Shown here: positions 22,853 through 32,125 of the stretch, one piece after another
How the letters are laid out: each line of letters opens with the position of its first letter
How positions within the stretch are numbered: position 1 is the first letter of the stretch
NCBI RefSeq assembly: GCF_002222055.1
Contig: NZ_MUGS01000002.1
Coordinates: 391,745 to 455,744, forward strand
DNA from: Flavobacterium araucananum
GTDB taxonomy: Bacteria > Bacteroidota > Bacteroidia > Flavobacteriales > Flavobacteriaceae
Length of the DNA stretch: 64,000 bases
Direction: 5' to 3'
Notes under the pieces: model-generated
Told to the model about the DNA's origin: nothing
What the model saw: only the letters and a program-made list of their open reading frames with translations
Database searches by the model: none
Program-made: the position numbers and the translations under genes

Positions 22853-23222
22853 ACAAATACATAAAAAGTATTTCTCAAAACTCTTCCTGACAACTTACAA
22901 TATAATTTTACCGAATTCACTTTGGTATCATGAGCGAATCATTGACGCATTTTTGCCGTCAATCGTTCCCGCTTTCGCCTATATCTCTCGATTTCATTGC
23001 GAGGATAGCGGCTCAAACGAAGTTCACTGAACTCCTATGAAAATAGAAATTAAGTGAAGTAATCGGGGCTAATGAGCCAACAATAGTGAATTTTTGGAAT
23101 TAATGTGAATCAAAATAACGTATCCTAACAGGTTTTTGAAACCTGTTAGGTATATAATTAGAAACTAAATAAAACTTAGCAACTTAGAGCCTTAGCGTCT
23201 TAGTAGCTAAAAGACAAAAGCT
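22853..23222 (+). other. Long untranslated gap before metH
   Basis: No gene is seen. It holds a hairpin CCTAACAGGTTT-TTG-AAACCTGTTAGG (23124-23150) without a T tract, a dyad ATTGACG/CGTCAAT near 22933-22955, and a run of repeat-like words CTTAGCAACTTAGAGCCTTAG (about 23176). These look like repeat insertions between the riboswitch and the gene it is expected to control. Confidence 0.55.
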
Positions 23223-24227
23223 ATGGCAATAACAATTCAGGAAGCAATAAAAAAAAATATCCTAATCCTTGACGGAGCAATGGGAACCATGTTGCAGCGC
23301 TATAATTTCTCCGAAGAAGATTTTCGAGGAGAGCGTTTCAAAGATTTCCCGCATCCATTAAAAGGAAACAACGATTTACTATCCATAACACAACCACAGG
23401 CAATCCGCGATGTCCACGCCGCTTATTACGAAGCCGGCGCAGACATCGTAGAGACTAACACTTTTTCAGGAACCACAATTGGTATGGCCGATTACTTTCT
23501 GGAAGATTTGGTTTACGAACTAAACTACGAATCGGCTAAACTTGCCCGAGAAGTAGCCGATGAATTTACAGCCAAAAATCCGGACAAACCACGTTTTGTT
23601 GCAGGTTCAATAGGACCAACAAACCGTACGGCGAGTATGTCGCCAGATGTAAACGATCCGGGATACAGAGCCGTAACGTTTGATGATTTGCGCATTGCCT
23701 ACAAACAACAAGTAGAAGCGCTAATGGATGGAGGTTGTGATTTGCTTTTGGTAGAAACCATCTTTGATACTTTAAACGCAAAAGCAGCGCTTTTTGCGAT
23801 TGAAGAAGTAAAAGACGAACGTAATCTTGATATCCCGATCATGGTTTCAGGAACTATTACAGATGCTTCAGGAAGAACACTTTCCGGGCAAACTGTCGAA
23901 GCATTCCTGATTTCAGTTTCGCATATTCCGTTATTGAGTGTAGGGTTTAACTGTGCTCTTGGAGCTGATTTGTTGAAACCGTACTTGAAAACATTATCAC
24001 AGCACACAAGTTTTAATGTTTCGGCACATCCCAATGCAGGATTGCCAAACGCATTCGGACAATACGATGAAACACCGGAACAAACTCAGGCATTCATCAA
24101 AGAATATTTAGATGATAATTTAATTAATATAATTGGTGGCTGTTGCGGAACAACTCCGGATCATATTAGATTAATTGCTGAGGTGGCGAAGGGTTATAAG
24201 CCGAGAGTTCCTTCCGTGGTAATGTAA
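23223..24227 (+). CDS. metH: Methionine synthase part 1: homocysteine-binding domain
   Basis: This 334-residue protein corresponds to the N-terminal homocysteine S-methyltransferase module of cobalamin-dependent MetH. Seen: [15 protein letters not shown] near 15, [16 protein letters not shown] near 120, and the zinc ligands in [12 protein letters not shown] (near 241) and [10 protein letters not shown] (near 304). In Bacteroidetes MetH is commonly encoded as two proteins, this one and a large second one, here at 25761. Unusually, the two genes are separated by an unrelated LRR gene. Upstream is a SAM-I riboswitch. Confidence 0.93.
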   Translation: MAITIQEAIKKNILILDGAMGTMLQRYNFSEEDFRGERFKDFPHPLKGNNDLLSITQPQAIRDVHAAYYEAGADIVETNTFSGTTIGMADYFLEDLVYELNYESAKLAREVADEFTAKNPDKPRFVAGSIGPTNRTASMSPDVNDPGYRAVTFDDLRIAYKQQVEALMDGGCDLLLVETIFDTLNAKAALFAIEEVKDERNLDIPIMVSGTITDASGRTLSGQTVEAFLISVSHIPLLSVGFNCALGADLLKPYLKTLSQHTSFNVSAHPNAGLPNAFGQYDETPEQTQAFIKEYLDDNLINIIGGCCGTTPDHIRLIAEVAKGYKPRVPSVVM

Positions 24228-24333
24228 ATATAAACGAGAAAAGATTGTTGTAAATTTTTGTTGGTACTTAGGGGGAATTTGGATTTATTTCACTCACAAT
24301 TACAATGAAAAATAAAATACTAACTATTACACT

Positions 24334-25494
24334 ATGAATACTAAAAGTTACTTTGTTGGATGGTTAACTTGTTTAAGTTTGATTTTTTTAAGTTGTTCCA
24401 ATTCTGATGATGATTCTAAGAACATCAATTCTGATAAAAATTGCACTCAAACAGTAAATATTCCAGATGCAAACTTTAAAGCTAAATTATTATCTGCTAC
24501 CGCAGACTTAAATAATGTTGTGGCTTCCAATTTAGAAGGTTTTGTAACTAAAATTGATGCTAATAATGATGGGATTATTCAAGTTTGTGAAGCCGAAAAC
24601 ATTAGTGAACTGACTGTTGATAATTCAAATATTAGTTCATTGGAAGGCTTGCTTGCCTTTCGAAATCTTAAATACTTATCTTTTAGAAGCAATAAGGTTA
24701 AAGTTTTAGATGTTTCAAGTCTAAAAAAACTACATACAGTATATTGTGAATATAATAATATCACTAATATAAATGTACAAGGTTTGACCAACTTAAAATT
24801 TCTTTGGTGTAGTCAAAATGAATTAACTTCCTTAAATTTAAGTTCATTGCCGTCACTTGAATCTGTGTATTTTGAATCAAATAAAATTAGCAGTTTCAAC
24901 ATTGAAAACTCAAATAAAATTAGTGATCTAAGAGGTTCAAATAATTTATTAACGACTTTAACAATTGGACCTTTAAAAAATTTGAGTTACTTATATATAT
25001 CTTATAATTTATTGACGTCTTTGGATGCTAACAATTTAAAAAATTTAAGTTCGTTGCATTGTTCTAATAATAAGATGACCTTTTTGAATGTTTCAAATTG
25101 TATTAGTTTAATGGATATTTATTGTGATAACAATGTTTTATCAGATTTAAAATTAAGTAATTGTAGTAAGTTGAATTTTATCAGAGGCTACAATAATAAG
25201 TTAACCACAATCGATTTAAATGGTTTGACAGCATTAAAAAATTTAGATATATCCAATAATCTTTTATTTAGTTTTGATGCACGTTATTGCCCTCAACTTG
25301 ATTATTTAGATATTTATAATATGGCAAATTTACAATCCATGGTGTTAAAAAACGGAAGTAATTTGAACAATTACTATTTTGGAAATAATCCTAAACTTAC
25401 CTCTATCTGTTGTGATGTTTCTGAATTGGCTGAAGTTCAAAATCAAGTTAATTTTTGGGGATATAACTGTACTATTAGTACTAATTGTTTTTAA
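24334..25494 (+). CDS. Leucine-rich-repeat lipoprotein
   Basis: This 386-residue protein has a lipoprotein signal peptide with lipobox ending L-S-C (C21) followed by a Ser/Asp-rich linker. An EF-hand-like D-A-N-N-D-G-I-I-Q loop near 74 leads into about ten short leucine-rich repeats of the form L-x-x-L-x-x-S-x-N-x-L/I-T-x-L, of the type found in internalin-like and Bacteroidetes surface proteins. It is likely anchored to the outer membrane. It stands between the two halves of metH and has lower GC than they do. Function unknown; LRR proteins usually bind other proteins. Confidence 0.82.
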   Translation: MNTKSYFVGWLTCLSLIFLSCSNSDDDSKNINSDKNCTQTVNIPDANFKAKLLSATADLNNVVASNLEGFVTKIDANNDGIIQVCEAENISELTVDNSNISSLEGLLAFRNLKYLSFRSNKVKVLDVSSLKKLHTVYCEYNNITNINVQGLTNLKFLWCSQNELTSLNLSSLPSLESVYFESNKISSFNIENSNKISDLRGSNNLLTTLTIGPLKNLSYLYISYNLLTSLDANNLKNLSSLHCSNNKMTFLNVSNCISLMDIYCDNNVLSDLKLSNCSKLNFIRGYNNKLTTIDLNGLTALKNLDISNNLLFSFDARYCPQLDYLDIYNMANLQSMVLKNGSNLNNYYFGNNPKLTSICCDVSELAEVQNQVNFWGYNCTISTNCF

Positions 25495-25589
25495 AATTAT
25501 AAGAGCTAGTTAATATAAATACTTGGTTAGTGTTTGCAAAGAGAGTATTGCTTTAAAAAAAAGAGATATATAATATATAAATATTGCTT

Positions 25590-25748
25590 TGTTTCTCGCA
25601 ATGCCAAATTGTAACACAAAACCGCGTGAGGGATAGAAGTGGTTAGCCCACAGCCTGACTTCGTTCCTCGCAAAGACAAGCAAGACGTTGAAATAAAAGT
25701 TCCAGAGGAACGAAACATATTGTAGCAATGGAATTTATTCCGTTGAAA
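25590..25748. repeat. Repeat cluster upstream of metH part 2
   Basis: This contains TTTCTCGCAATGCC and CTTCGTTCCTCGCAAAGACA, related to the dyad at 29672-29755; ACCGCGTGAGGGATAGAAGTGG; and a copy of the GTTCCAGAGGAACGAAACAT element ending ATGGAATTTATTCCGTTG (25699-25748). The ATG inside this last hairpin (25728) is in frame with metH part 2 but is unlikely to be its start. Confidence 0.65.
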
Positions 25749-25760
25749 ATTGAAAAAAAA

Positions 25761-28436
25761 ATGGCAGAAAACAGAAGAGACCTTGTATTAGCAGGATTAG
25801 AACCGTTGATTATCACGCCTACCAGTGTTTTTGTAAACATTGGCGAGCGTACGAATGTTACGGGTTCAAGAAAATTCCTTCGCTTAATCAAGGAAGAGAA
25901 GTATGACGAGGCACTTGATATTGCAAGACAACAGGTAGAAGGAGGAGCGCAAATCATCGATATTAATATGGATGAGGGAATGCTTGATGGAGTTCAGGCA
26001 ATGACTAAATTTTTGAATTTAATTGCATCAGAACCGGATATTTCGAGAGTACCAATTATGATTGATAGCTCGAAATGGGAAATCATTGAAGCGGGTTTAA
26101 AAGTAGTACAAGGAAAAAGTGTTGTAAACTCGATTTCGCTAAAAGAAGGAGAAGAAGCCTTTATTCATCATGCCAAATTAATCAAACGATACGGAGCTGC
26201 GGCTATTATTATGGCTTTTGACGAAGTAGGTCAGGCGGATAATTTTGAACGAAGAGTCGAAATCTGTCAGCGTTCGTATGATATTTTGGTTGATAAAGTT
26301 GGTTTTCCGCCACAGGATATCATTTTCGATTTAAATATTTTTCCCGTTGCAACCGGAATGGAAGAACATCGCCTGAATGCTTTGGACTTTTTTAGAGGTA
26401 CAAAATGGGTTCGTGATAACTTGCCACATGCACATATTAGCGGAGGAGTAAGTAACGTGTCGTTCTCTTTTAGAGGAAATGATCACGTTCGTGAAGCGAT
26501 GCACTCGGTATTTTTATACCACGCAATTCAAAACGGAATGACGATGGGAATCGTAAATCCGGAAATGCTTTCAATCTATGATGATATCCCTAAAGATTTA
26601 TTAGAACACGTTGAAGATGTAATCTTAAACAGACGTGACGACGCGACAGAACGTTTATTAGATTTTGCTGAGAACGTAAAAGGCGAAGTAAAAAGTGATG
26701 AAAAAGCGATTCAGGAATGGCGTTTAGGAACGGTTCAGGAACGTATTACGCATTCATTGGTAAAAGGAGTTGATGCTTTTATCGAAATAGATGTAGAAGA
26801 AGCCCGTCTTGCCGCTGTAAAACCTATCGAAGTTATCGAAATCAATTTGATGACGGGAATGAATGTGGTTGGAGATTTGTTTGGAAGCGGAAAAATGTTT
26901 TTGCCTCAGGTTGTAAAATCGGCACGTGTAATGAAAAAAGCCGTAGCCTACTTGTTGCCTTATATCGAAGCAAGTAAACAAGCTGGAGACAAACAAGGAA
27001 ACGGAAAAATATTGATGGCAACGGTAAAAGGTGACGTTCACGATATTGGTAAAAACATCGTTTCGGTAGTTTTAGCCTGTAACAATTATGAGATTGTAGA
27101 TCTTGGGGTTATGGTGCCTCCGGAAAAAATTATTGCCGCTGCGATAGAACACAACGTTGATATCATTGGCTTAAGCGGATTGATCACCCCTTCGCTTGAC
27201 GAAATGGTTTATCTGGCAAAAGAATTAGATAAGCAGGGAATTAAAATCCCGATTATGATTGGTGGTGCAACCACTTCACGTGCGCATACGGCCGTAAAAA
27301 TCGCACCACAATATAGAGAAACTGTAATTCACGTAAACGATGCTTCAAGAGCTGTTACTGTTGCAGGAAACCTTTTAGATCATAACCGAAAAATATATGC
27401 AAGCGATATTCGTGCCGATTATGATGCATTTAGAGAAACGTTTTTAAATCGTTCGAGAGATAAAAACTTCCTGACAATCGAGCAAGCGCGTAAAAATAAA
27501 TTACAATTGGATTGGGCAGAATATACGCCTACGAAGCCAAAAGTAATTGGAAAACAAATCGTTGAGGTAGAACTGGATGTTTTGGTTCCGTATATTGACT
27601 GGACACCATTTTTTAGAACCTGGGAATTGTTCGGGAAATATCCGGCAATCCTGACAGATGAGGTTGTGGGAGTAGAAGCAACTTCTCTTTTTGCAGATGC
27701 TCAGGCAATGCTGAAAGTGATTCTGGCAGAGAAAAAATTATCAGCAAAAGGAATTTACGGTATTTTCCCCGCAAACCAGATTGATGATGATGATATCGAA
27801 TTGCGTGATGAAAACGGAAAAGTTCTGGAGAAATTCTTAACGCTTCGTCAGCAATCGCAGAAAACAAAAGGAGCACCAAACATCGCTTTGTCTGATTTTA
27901 TATTGCCAAAAGACTCTGGAATTACAGATTATATAGGAGCATTTTGCGTAACAACAGGTTTTGGGGTTGATGAATGGGCAGCCGAATTTGAAAAAGATTT
28001 GGACGATTATAATTCCATTATGGTAAAAGCATTAGCGGATCGTTTTGCTGAGGCTTTTGCCGAATATCTTCACGAAAAAGTACGTCAGGAATTCTGGGGT
28101 TATGATGCCGAAGAATCCCTTTCGACAGAAGATTTGATCGAAGAAAATTACAAAGGGATTCGTCCTGCGCCAGGTTATCCCGCTTGTCCGGATCACTTAG
28201 AGAAACCAACAATCTGGAAACTCCTGAATGTAGCAGACGAAATTGGAGTAACTCTGACGGAAAGTATGGCAATGTGGCCGGCGTCATCTGTTTCAGGATA
28301 TTATTTTGGAAATCCGAAAAGTAAATACTTCGGACTTGGAAAAATAAAAGAAGATCAGGTAGTCGATTACGCCAAACGCCGAAACGTTCCTACAGATTAT
28401 GCAATGAAATGGTTAAACCCTAATATAGCAGATTAA
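25761..28436 (+). CDS. metH: Methionine synthase part 2: folate, B12 and reactivation domains
   Basis: This 891-residue protein, from ATG 25761, carries the methyltetrahydrofolate (pterin) domain ([35 protein letters not shown]), the cap and B12-binding domains with D425-V-H427-D-I-G (cobalt ligand His) and [12 protein letters not shown], and the SAM-dependent activation domain ([15 protein letters not shown] near 800). It works with the protein at 23223 to methylate homocysteine. Extension to 25728 would start inside a repeat hairpin and adds [11 protein letters not shown], unlike the family. metF follows at 28715. Confidence 0.93.
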   Translation: MAENRRDLVLAGLEPLIITPTSVFVNIGERTNVTGSRKFLRLIKEEKYDEALDIARQQVEGGAQIIDINMDEGMLDGVQAMTKFLNLIASEPDISRVPIMIDSSKWEIIEAGLKVVQGKSVVNSISLKEGEEAFIHHAKLIKRYGAAAIIMAFDEVGQADNFERRVEICQRSYDILVDKVGFPPQDIIFDLNIFPVATGMEEHRLNALDFFRGTKWVRDNLPHAHISGGVSNVSFSFRGNDHVREAMHSVFLYHAIQNGMTMGIVNPEMLSIYDDIPKDLLEHVEDVILNRRDDATERLLDFAENVKGEVKSDEKAIQEWRLGTVQERITHSLVKGVDAFIEIDVEEARLAAVKPIEVIEINLMTGMNVVGDLFGSGKMFLPQVVKSARVMKKAVAYLLPYIEASKQAGDKQGNGKILMATVKGDVHDIGKNIVSVVLACNNYEIVDLGVMVPPEKIIAAAIEHNVDIIGLSGLITPSLDEMVYLAKELDKQGIKIPIMIGGATTSRAHTAVKIAPQYRETVIHVNDASRAVTVAGNLLDHNRKIYASDIRADYDAFRETFLNRSRDKNFLTIEQARKNKLQLDWAEYTPTKPKVIGKQIVEVELDVLVPYIDWTPFFRTWELFGKYPAILTDEVVGVEATSLFADAQAMLKVILAEKKLSAKGIYGIFPANQIDDDDIELRDENGKVLEKFLTLRQQSQKTKGAPNIALSDFILPKDSGITDYIGAFCVTTGFGVDEWAAEFEKDLDDYNSIMVKALADRFAEAFAEYLHEKVRQEFWGYDAEESLSTEDLIEENYKGIRPAPGYPACPDHLEKPTIWKLLNVADEIGVTLTESMAMWPASSVSGYYFGNPKSKYFGLGKIKEDQVVDYAKRRNVPTDYAMKWLNPNIAD

Positions 28437-28652
28437 GATATTGCTGAAGGTTGTGGACGCCAAACATCAAAAGATACAATACATTTTCTTCATATTTCGA
28501 GAGGATCATTATATGAATTAGAAACACAATATTATTTAGCATTTGACCAAAAATACATAGATGAAAATAATTTCAATATTGCTTTTGAACAGATTCAGAC
28601 TTGCAAAAAGCTGTTGAATAGGTTTATTAACTATTATAAAAAATTAATATAG
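28437..28652 (+). pseudogene. Four-helix-bundle (23S IVP-type) protein, C-terminal fragment
   Basis: Beginning at the base after the metH stop codon, an open frame with no start codon reads D-I-A-E-G-C-G-R-Q-T-S-K-D-T-I-H-F-L, then R-G-S-L-Y-E-L-E-T-Q, and ends at TAG 28650-28652. This is the second half of the four-helix bundle family (often encoded in 23S rRNA intervening sequences), where N-I-A-E-G-x-G-R and G-S-x-x-E-x-x-T are conserved. The first 40 or so residues are missing. It looks like a decayed gene fused tail-to-end with metH. Confidence 0.75.
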
Positions 28653-28714
28653 TTGACGGTTGCTATTTTCACCTGCAAAATCAACCATCAACCAAAAACT
28701 ATCAACTATAAAGA

Positions 28715-29671
28715 ATGAAAGTAACACAACATATAGAAAACGCCAAAGGAAAAACATTATTCTCATTTGAAATTATTCCGCCTCAAAAGGGGAAAAGCAT
28801 TCAGGAATTATACGATAATATTGATCCGTTGATGGAGTTTAATCCGCCATTTATTGATGTAACAACTTCTCGTGAGGAGTATATTTATATTGATAAAGGC
28901 AATGGGCTTTTAGACAAGAAACTAACACGCATGCGTCCGGGAACGCTTGGAATTTGCGCTTCTATAAAACATAAATACAACGTAGATACTGTTCCTCACG
29001 TACTTTGTGGCGGGTTTACAAAAGAAGAAACGGAATATCTTTTGGTAGATTGTAACTATCTTGGTATCGACAATGTGATGGCTTTACGTGGTGATGCCAT
29101 GAAAGACGAACAATATTTCATGCCAAAAGCAGGAGGAAACGATTATGCTATTGATCTGGTAAAACAAATTAGTTTATTGAATCAGGGAAAATACCTTCAT
29201 GAAGTAATGGATGCTGATAACAGAGCTAACTTTTGCATTGGAGTTGCAGGTTATCCGGAGAAACATTTAGAATCTCCATCACTGCAATCAGACTTAAAAA
29301 GACTGAAAGAAAAAGTAGATGCCGGAGCAGATTATGTAGTAACACAAATGTTTTTTGACAATGCAAAATATTTCAAGTTTGTAGAAAAGGCGAGAGAAAT
29401 GGGAATCACAATTCCTATTATTCCAGGAATTAAACCTATTGCAGTTCAGAGACATTTACAGGTTTTACCACAGATTTTTCGTATCGATTTGCCGGAAGAT
29501 TTAATTCATGCCGTAGATTCATGCCAAAATAATGCAGAAATAAGACAAGTGGGTATCGAATGGGCAATTCAGCAATCGTTGGAATTAAAAGCAGCCGGAG
29601 TTCCTGTTTTGCATTATTACTCTATGGGGAAATCAGAGAATATTCGCCAGATAGCGAGCCATCTTTTTTAA
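28715..29671 (+). CDS. metF: Methylenetetrahydrofolate reductase
   Basis: This 318-residue FAD-dependent TIM-barrel enzyme makes the methyl donor 5-methyltetrahydrofolate for MetH. Seen: FSFEIIPPQKG near 16, with the catalytic Glu typical of the family, NVMALRGDAMKDE near 121, CIGVAGYPEKH near 171, and ADYVVTQMFFDN near 204. It lies downstream of metH on the same strand. The gap 28653-28714 carries words AACCATCAACC and AAAACTATCAACT, complementary to tracts near 15200 and 16590. Confidence 0.95.
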   Translation: MKVTQHIENAKGKTLFSFEIIPPQKGKSIQELYDNIDPLMEFNPPFIDVTTSREEYIYIDKGNGLLDKKLTRMRPGTLGICASIKHKYNVDTVPHVLCGGFTKEETEYLLVDCNYLGIDNVMALRGDAMKDEQYFMPKAGGNDYAIDLVKQISLLNQGKYLHEVMDADNRANFCIGVAGYPEKHLESPSLQSDLKRLKEKVDAGADYVVTQMFFDNAKYFKFVEKAREMGITIPIIPGIKPIAVQRHLQVLPQIFRIDLPEDLIHAVDSCQNNAEIRQVGIEWAIQQSLELKAAGVPVLHYYSMGKSENIRQIASHLF

Positions 29672-29755
29672 TGTCATTGCGAGGAACGAAGCAATCTGAT
29701 GTTGCTTATCTTTTGTACTTTTGTTAGTGCGGTTGCTTGGTTCCTCACAATGACA
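29672..29755. repeat. Imperfect inverted repeat after metF
   Basis: Arms 29672-29696 and 29731-29755 are complementary at about 22 of 25 positions (TGTCATTGCGAGGAACGAAG against TTCCTCACAATGACA). The sequence TCATTGCGAGGAACGAAGC is a familiar Bacteroidetes interspersed repeat. No transposase or T run is seen. Confidence 0.7.
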
Positions 29756-29806
29756 AACAATGCTTGGAATTTGGATTTTTAAATTTGGAATTTAACTTTT
29801 ACCATT

Positions 29807-30460
29807 ATGAAACAAGAAGAATTACAAGCAATAGCTTCTCAGTTAAAGCATCCTAAAGGAGAAAAAGGAATCGAAATGGCAAATATGATGAATGAAACCA
29901 ACATCAATATGACGCACCATTCAATTCAAAATCTACATATAGCATCCGGAAATATAATTTTGGAATTAGGTCATGGAAATGCGGGGCATTTAGAATTTAT
30001 ATTCGAACAAGCTGAAAACCTGAAATACTACGGACTCGAAATGTCTGAATTAATGTTTCAGGAAGCACGCCAGATCAACAGAAATTATGTTTCTCAAAAA
30101 GAAGCTTTCTTTTCTATTTATGACGGTAATACAATTCCGTTTCAAGAGGCTTCTTTCGATAAAATATTTACCGTAAATACGCTTTATTTCTGGCAGGAAC
30201 CTGAAAAATTGCTTTTAGAAATTTACAGAGTTTTAAAACCCAAAGGAATTTTGTGTATCACTTTTGCCGAAGAAAGTTTTATGAAGCAACTTCCTTTTAC
30301 CCAATTTGATTTTGAACTTTACAGTACTGAAAAGGCCAACAAACTAATTGAAAAAACGCCTTTCAAAATCATAAATGCACCAACCCAAACAGAGAAAGTA
30401 AAAAGTAAAACAGGCGAGTTGGTAGACAGAGCTTTTACTACTTTGGTGTTGGAGAAATAA
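29807..30460 (+). CDS. Class I SAM-dependent methyltransferase
   Basis: This 217-residue protein has a Rossmann methyltransferase motif I, I-I-L-E-L-G-H-G-N-A-G-H-L, near 50-62, an acidic YYGLEMSE (motif II) near 75, and DKIFTVNTLYFWQEPEKLL near 120, typical of the UbiE/COQ5-like Methyltransf_11 fold. The substrate is unknown. The gene stands alone after metF, divided from it by a repeat. Confidence 0.87.
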   Translation: MKQEELQAIASQLKHPKGEKGIEMANMMNETNINMTHHSIQNLHIASGNIILELGHGNAGHLEFIFEQAENLKYYGLEMSELMFQEARQINRNYVSQKEAFFSIYDGNTIPFQEASFDKIFTVNTLYFWQEPEKLLLEIYRVLKPKGILCITFAEESFMKQLPFTQFDFELYSTEKANKLIEKTPFKIINAPTQTEKVKSKTGELVDRAFTTLVLEK

Positions 30461-30795
30461 TGATTAATGCGAATTAATGACCTAAACCGTTTATTTTGTA
30501 CCGTTAAGGACTAAATGTCGGTAGAAATTATGAATTAAAAGGGATCTGGCGTGCCGTAGGTACGCAACAAACCGATATCTATTGCGTACCTGCGGCACGC
30601 CAACACATTTCGAATTTACGGTCTGTAATATTTAATGTCTAACGGCACATTTTAACTGTTGATTCGCTAGATTAGAAAAGCATTCGAAATCATTTTAATT
30701 CCTGGCATAAAAAAATAATTTTACTACTCTTTTTTTGATTACTTTAATTGATTTTTATTTCAGGTTTCTATTCAGGATTGTAATACTTTAAATAT
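30461..30795. repeat. Gap with near-perfect 20-bp inverted repeat
   Basis: No gene is seen. Arms 30548-30567 and 30582-30601 are complementary at 19 of 20 positions (core GGCGTGCCGTAGGTACGCAA), separated by 14 bases. Flanking words TACCGTTAAGGACTAAATG and TTTAATGTCTAACGG suggest a larger repeat unit. No T run follows, so it is called a repeat rather than a terminator. Confidence 0.7.
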
Positions 30796-32019
30796 ATGGA
30801 GGTTAAAAAAATCAATTTTCTCAAGAGTTACAGCAGTATCCTTTTACTTCTTGGCGGAATCACAATTGGCAGTATTCTGGGATTAGTTTTTAAGGAAAAA
30901 GTTGAGGTGATAAAACCTCTAGGAGATATATTTCTGAACTTATTGTTTACAGCAATTATTCCGCTTATTTTTTTTACTATCGCTTCGTCAATTGCAAATT
31001 TAGAAAGAACCGAAAAGCTGGGTAAATTGTTTCTTATAATGATTGCTGTTTTTTTAGGAACAGTTTTAATTTCGGCAATTGTAATGATTATTGCAGTTTA
31101 TCTTTTTCCAATTCATCAAAATATTATAATTTCTAAAGTTCCATTGGAAAACATTCAATCCGGAAGCATAGGCGAGCAAATAGCCCAATTGCTTACTGTA
31201 AATGATTTCTTTGAGTTATTGTCGCGTAAAAGTATGTTGGCATTAATTATATTTTCTTTTTTAATAGGTTTTGCAAGCTTGCAATCCGAAGAAAAAGGAA
31301 CTGCTTTCAGGAGTTTTCTGGATTCAGGAAACGAAGTCATGAAACAACTTTTAGGTATGATTATGAAATTGGCTCCAATAGGTTTAGGGGCATATTTTGC
31401 CTATCAGGTTGGAGTTTTCGGCCCACAATTATTTGGAATTTATGCCAAACCATTGGGGGTTTATTATGGTGCTTGTGTACTTTATTTTTTCATATTTTTT
31501 AGTTTATATGCTTTTGTCGCCGGAGGAAAAAGGGCTTTTAAAGTTTTTTGGAGTAACAATATTACACCGGCTTTAACCGCAGTTGGGACTTGTAGCAGTA
31601 TTGCAACAATTCCGGCAAACCTTGACGCTGCCGAAAAAATGGGAATACCTAAACACGTCCGTAATTTAGTTATTCCGTTAGGAGCTCCATTACATAAAGA
31701 CGGTTCAAGTATGTCCTCTATCTTAAAAATAACCTTTCTTTTTGCCATGTTTGGAAAAGATTTTACCTCACTATCAACAATTTTACTTGCATTAGGGATT
31801 ACAGTAATTGTTTCGATTGTCGAAGGCGGAATCCCAAACGGAGGTTATATAGGAGAAGTTCTTGCCATTACAGTTTATGGTTTACCAATGGAGCAAGCCT
31901 TGCCCGTAGCCATGATTTTAGGAACCCTTGTTGACCCAATTGCAACTTTATTGAATGCCAACGGCGATGTGATTTCTTCTATGATGGTCTCGCGTTTCTC
32001 CGAAAAAACCAAGTGGTAG
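30796..32019 (+). CDS. Dicarboxylate/amino acid:cation symporter
   Basis: This 407-residue polytopic inner-membrane protein of the GltP/DctA family takes up glutamate, aspartate or C4-dicarboxylates with Na+ or H+. Seen: an N-terminal helix ILLLLGGITIGSILGLVF, PLIFFTIASSIANLE near 52, the serine-rich hairpin TCSSIATIPANLDAAEKMG near 265, and GAPLHKDGSSM near 294. The last is where other members read N-M-D-G-T; L-H-K-D-G here is a variant seen in related branches. The substrate is not predictable. Confidence 0.9.
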   Translation: MEVKKINFLKSYSSILLLLGGITIGSILGLVFKEKVEVIKPLGDIFLNLLFTAIIPLIFFTIASSIANLERTEKLGKLFLIMIAVFLGTVLISAIVMIIAVYLFPIHQNIIISKVPLENIQSGSIGEQIAQLLTVNDFFELLSRKSMLALIIFSFLIGFASLQSEEKGTAFRSFLDSGNEVMKQLLGMIMKLAPIGLGAYFAYQVGVFGPQLFGIYAKPLGVYYGACVLYFFIFFSLYAFVAGGKRAFKVFWSNNITPALTAVGTCSSIATIPANLDAAEKMGIPKHVRNLVIPLGAPLHKDGSSMSSILKITFLFAMFGKDFTSLSTILLALGITVIVSIVEGGIPNGGYIGEVLAITVYGLPMEQALPVAMILGTLVDPIATLLNANGDVISSMMVSRFSEKTKW

Positions 32020-32125
32020 AATAACCTCACTAATAAATAAAAATCAGTATTAATTTGCTTAATCAGTATAATCTGTGAGCTGTTTTTACAGCAGCACTTA
32101 GCTGTAGCATTCAAATATATAAATA

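Noticed and set aside
25510..25957. Minus-strand ORFs between the LRR gene and metH part 2
   Set aside because: They overlap the repeat cluster and the conserved start of metH and show no protein family features.
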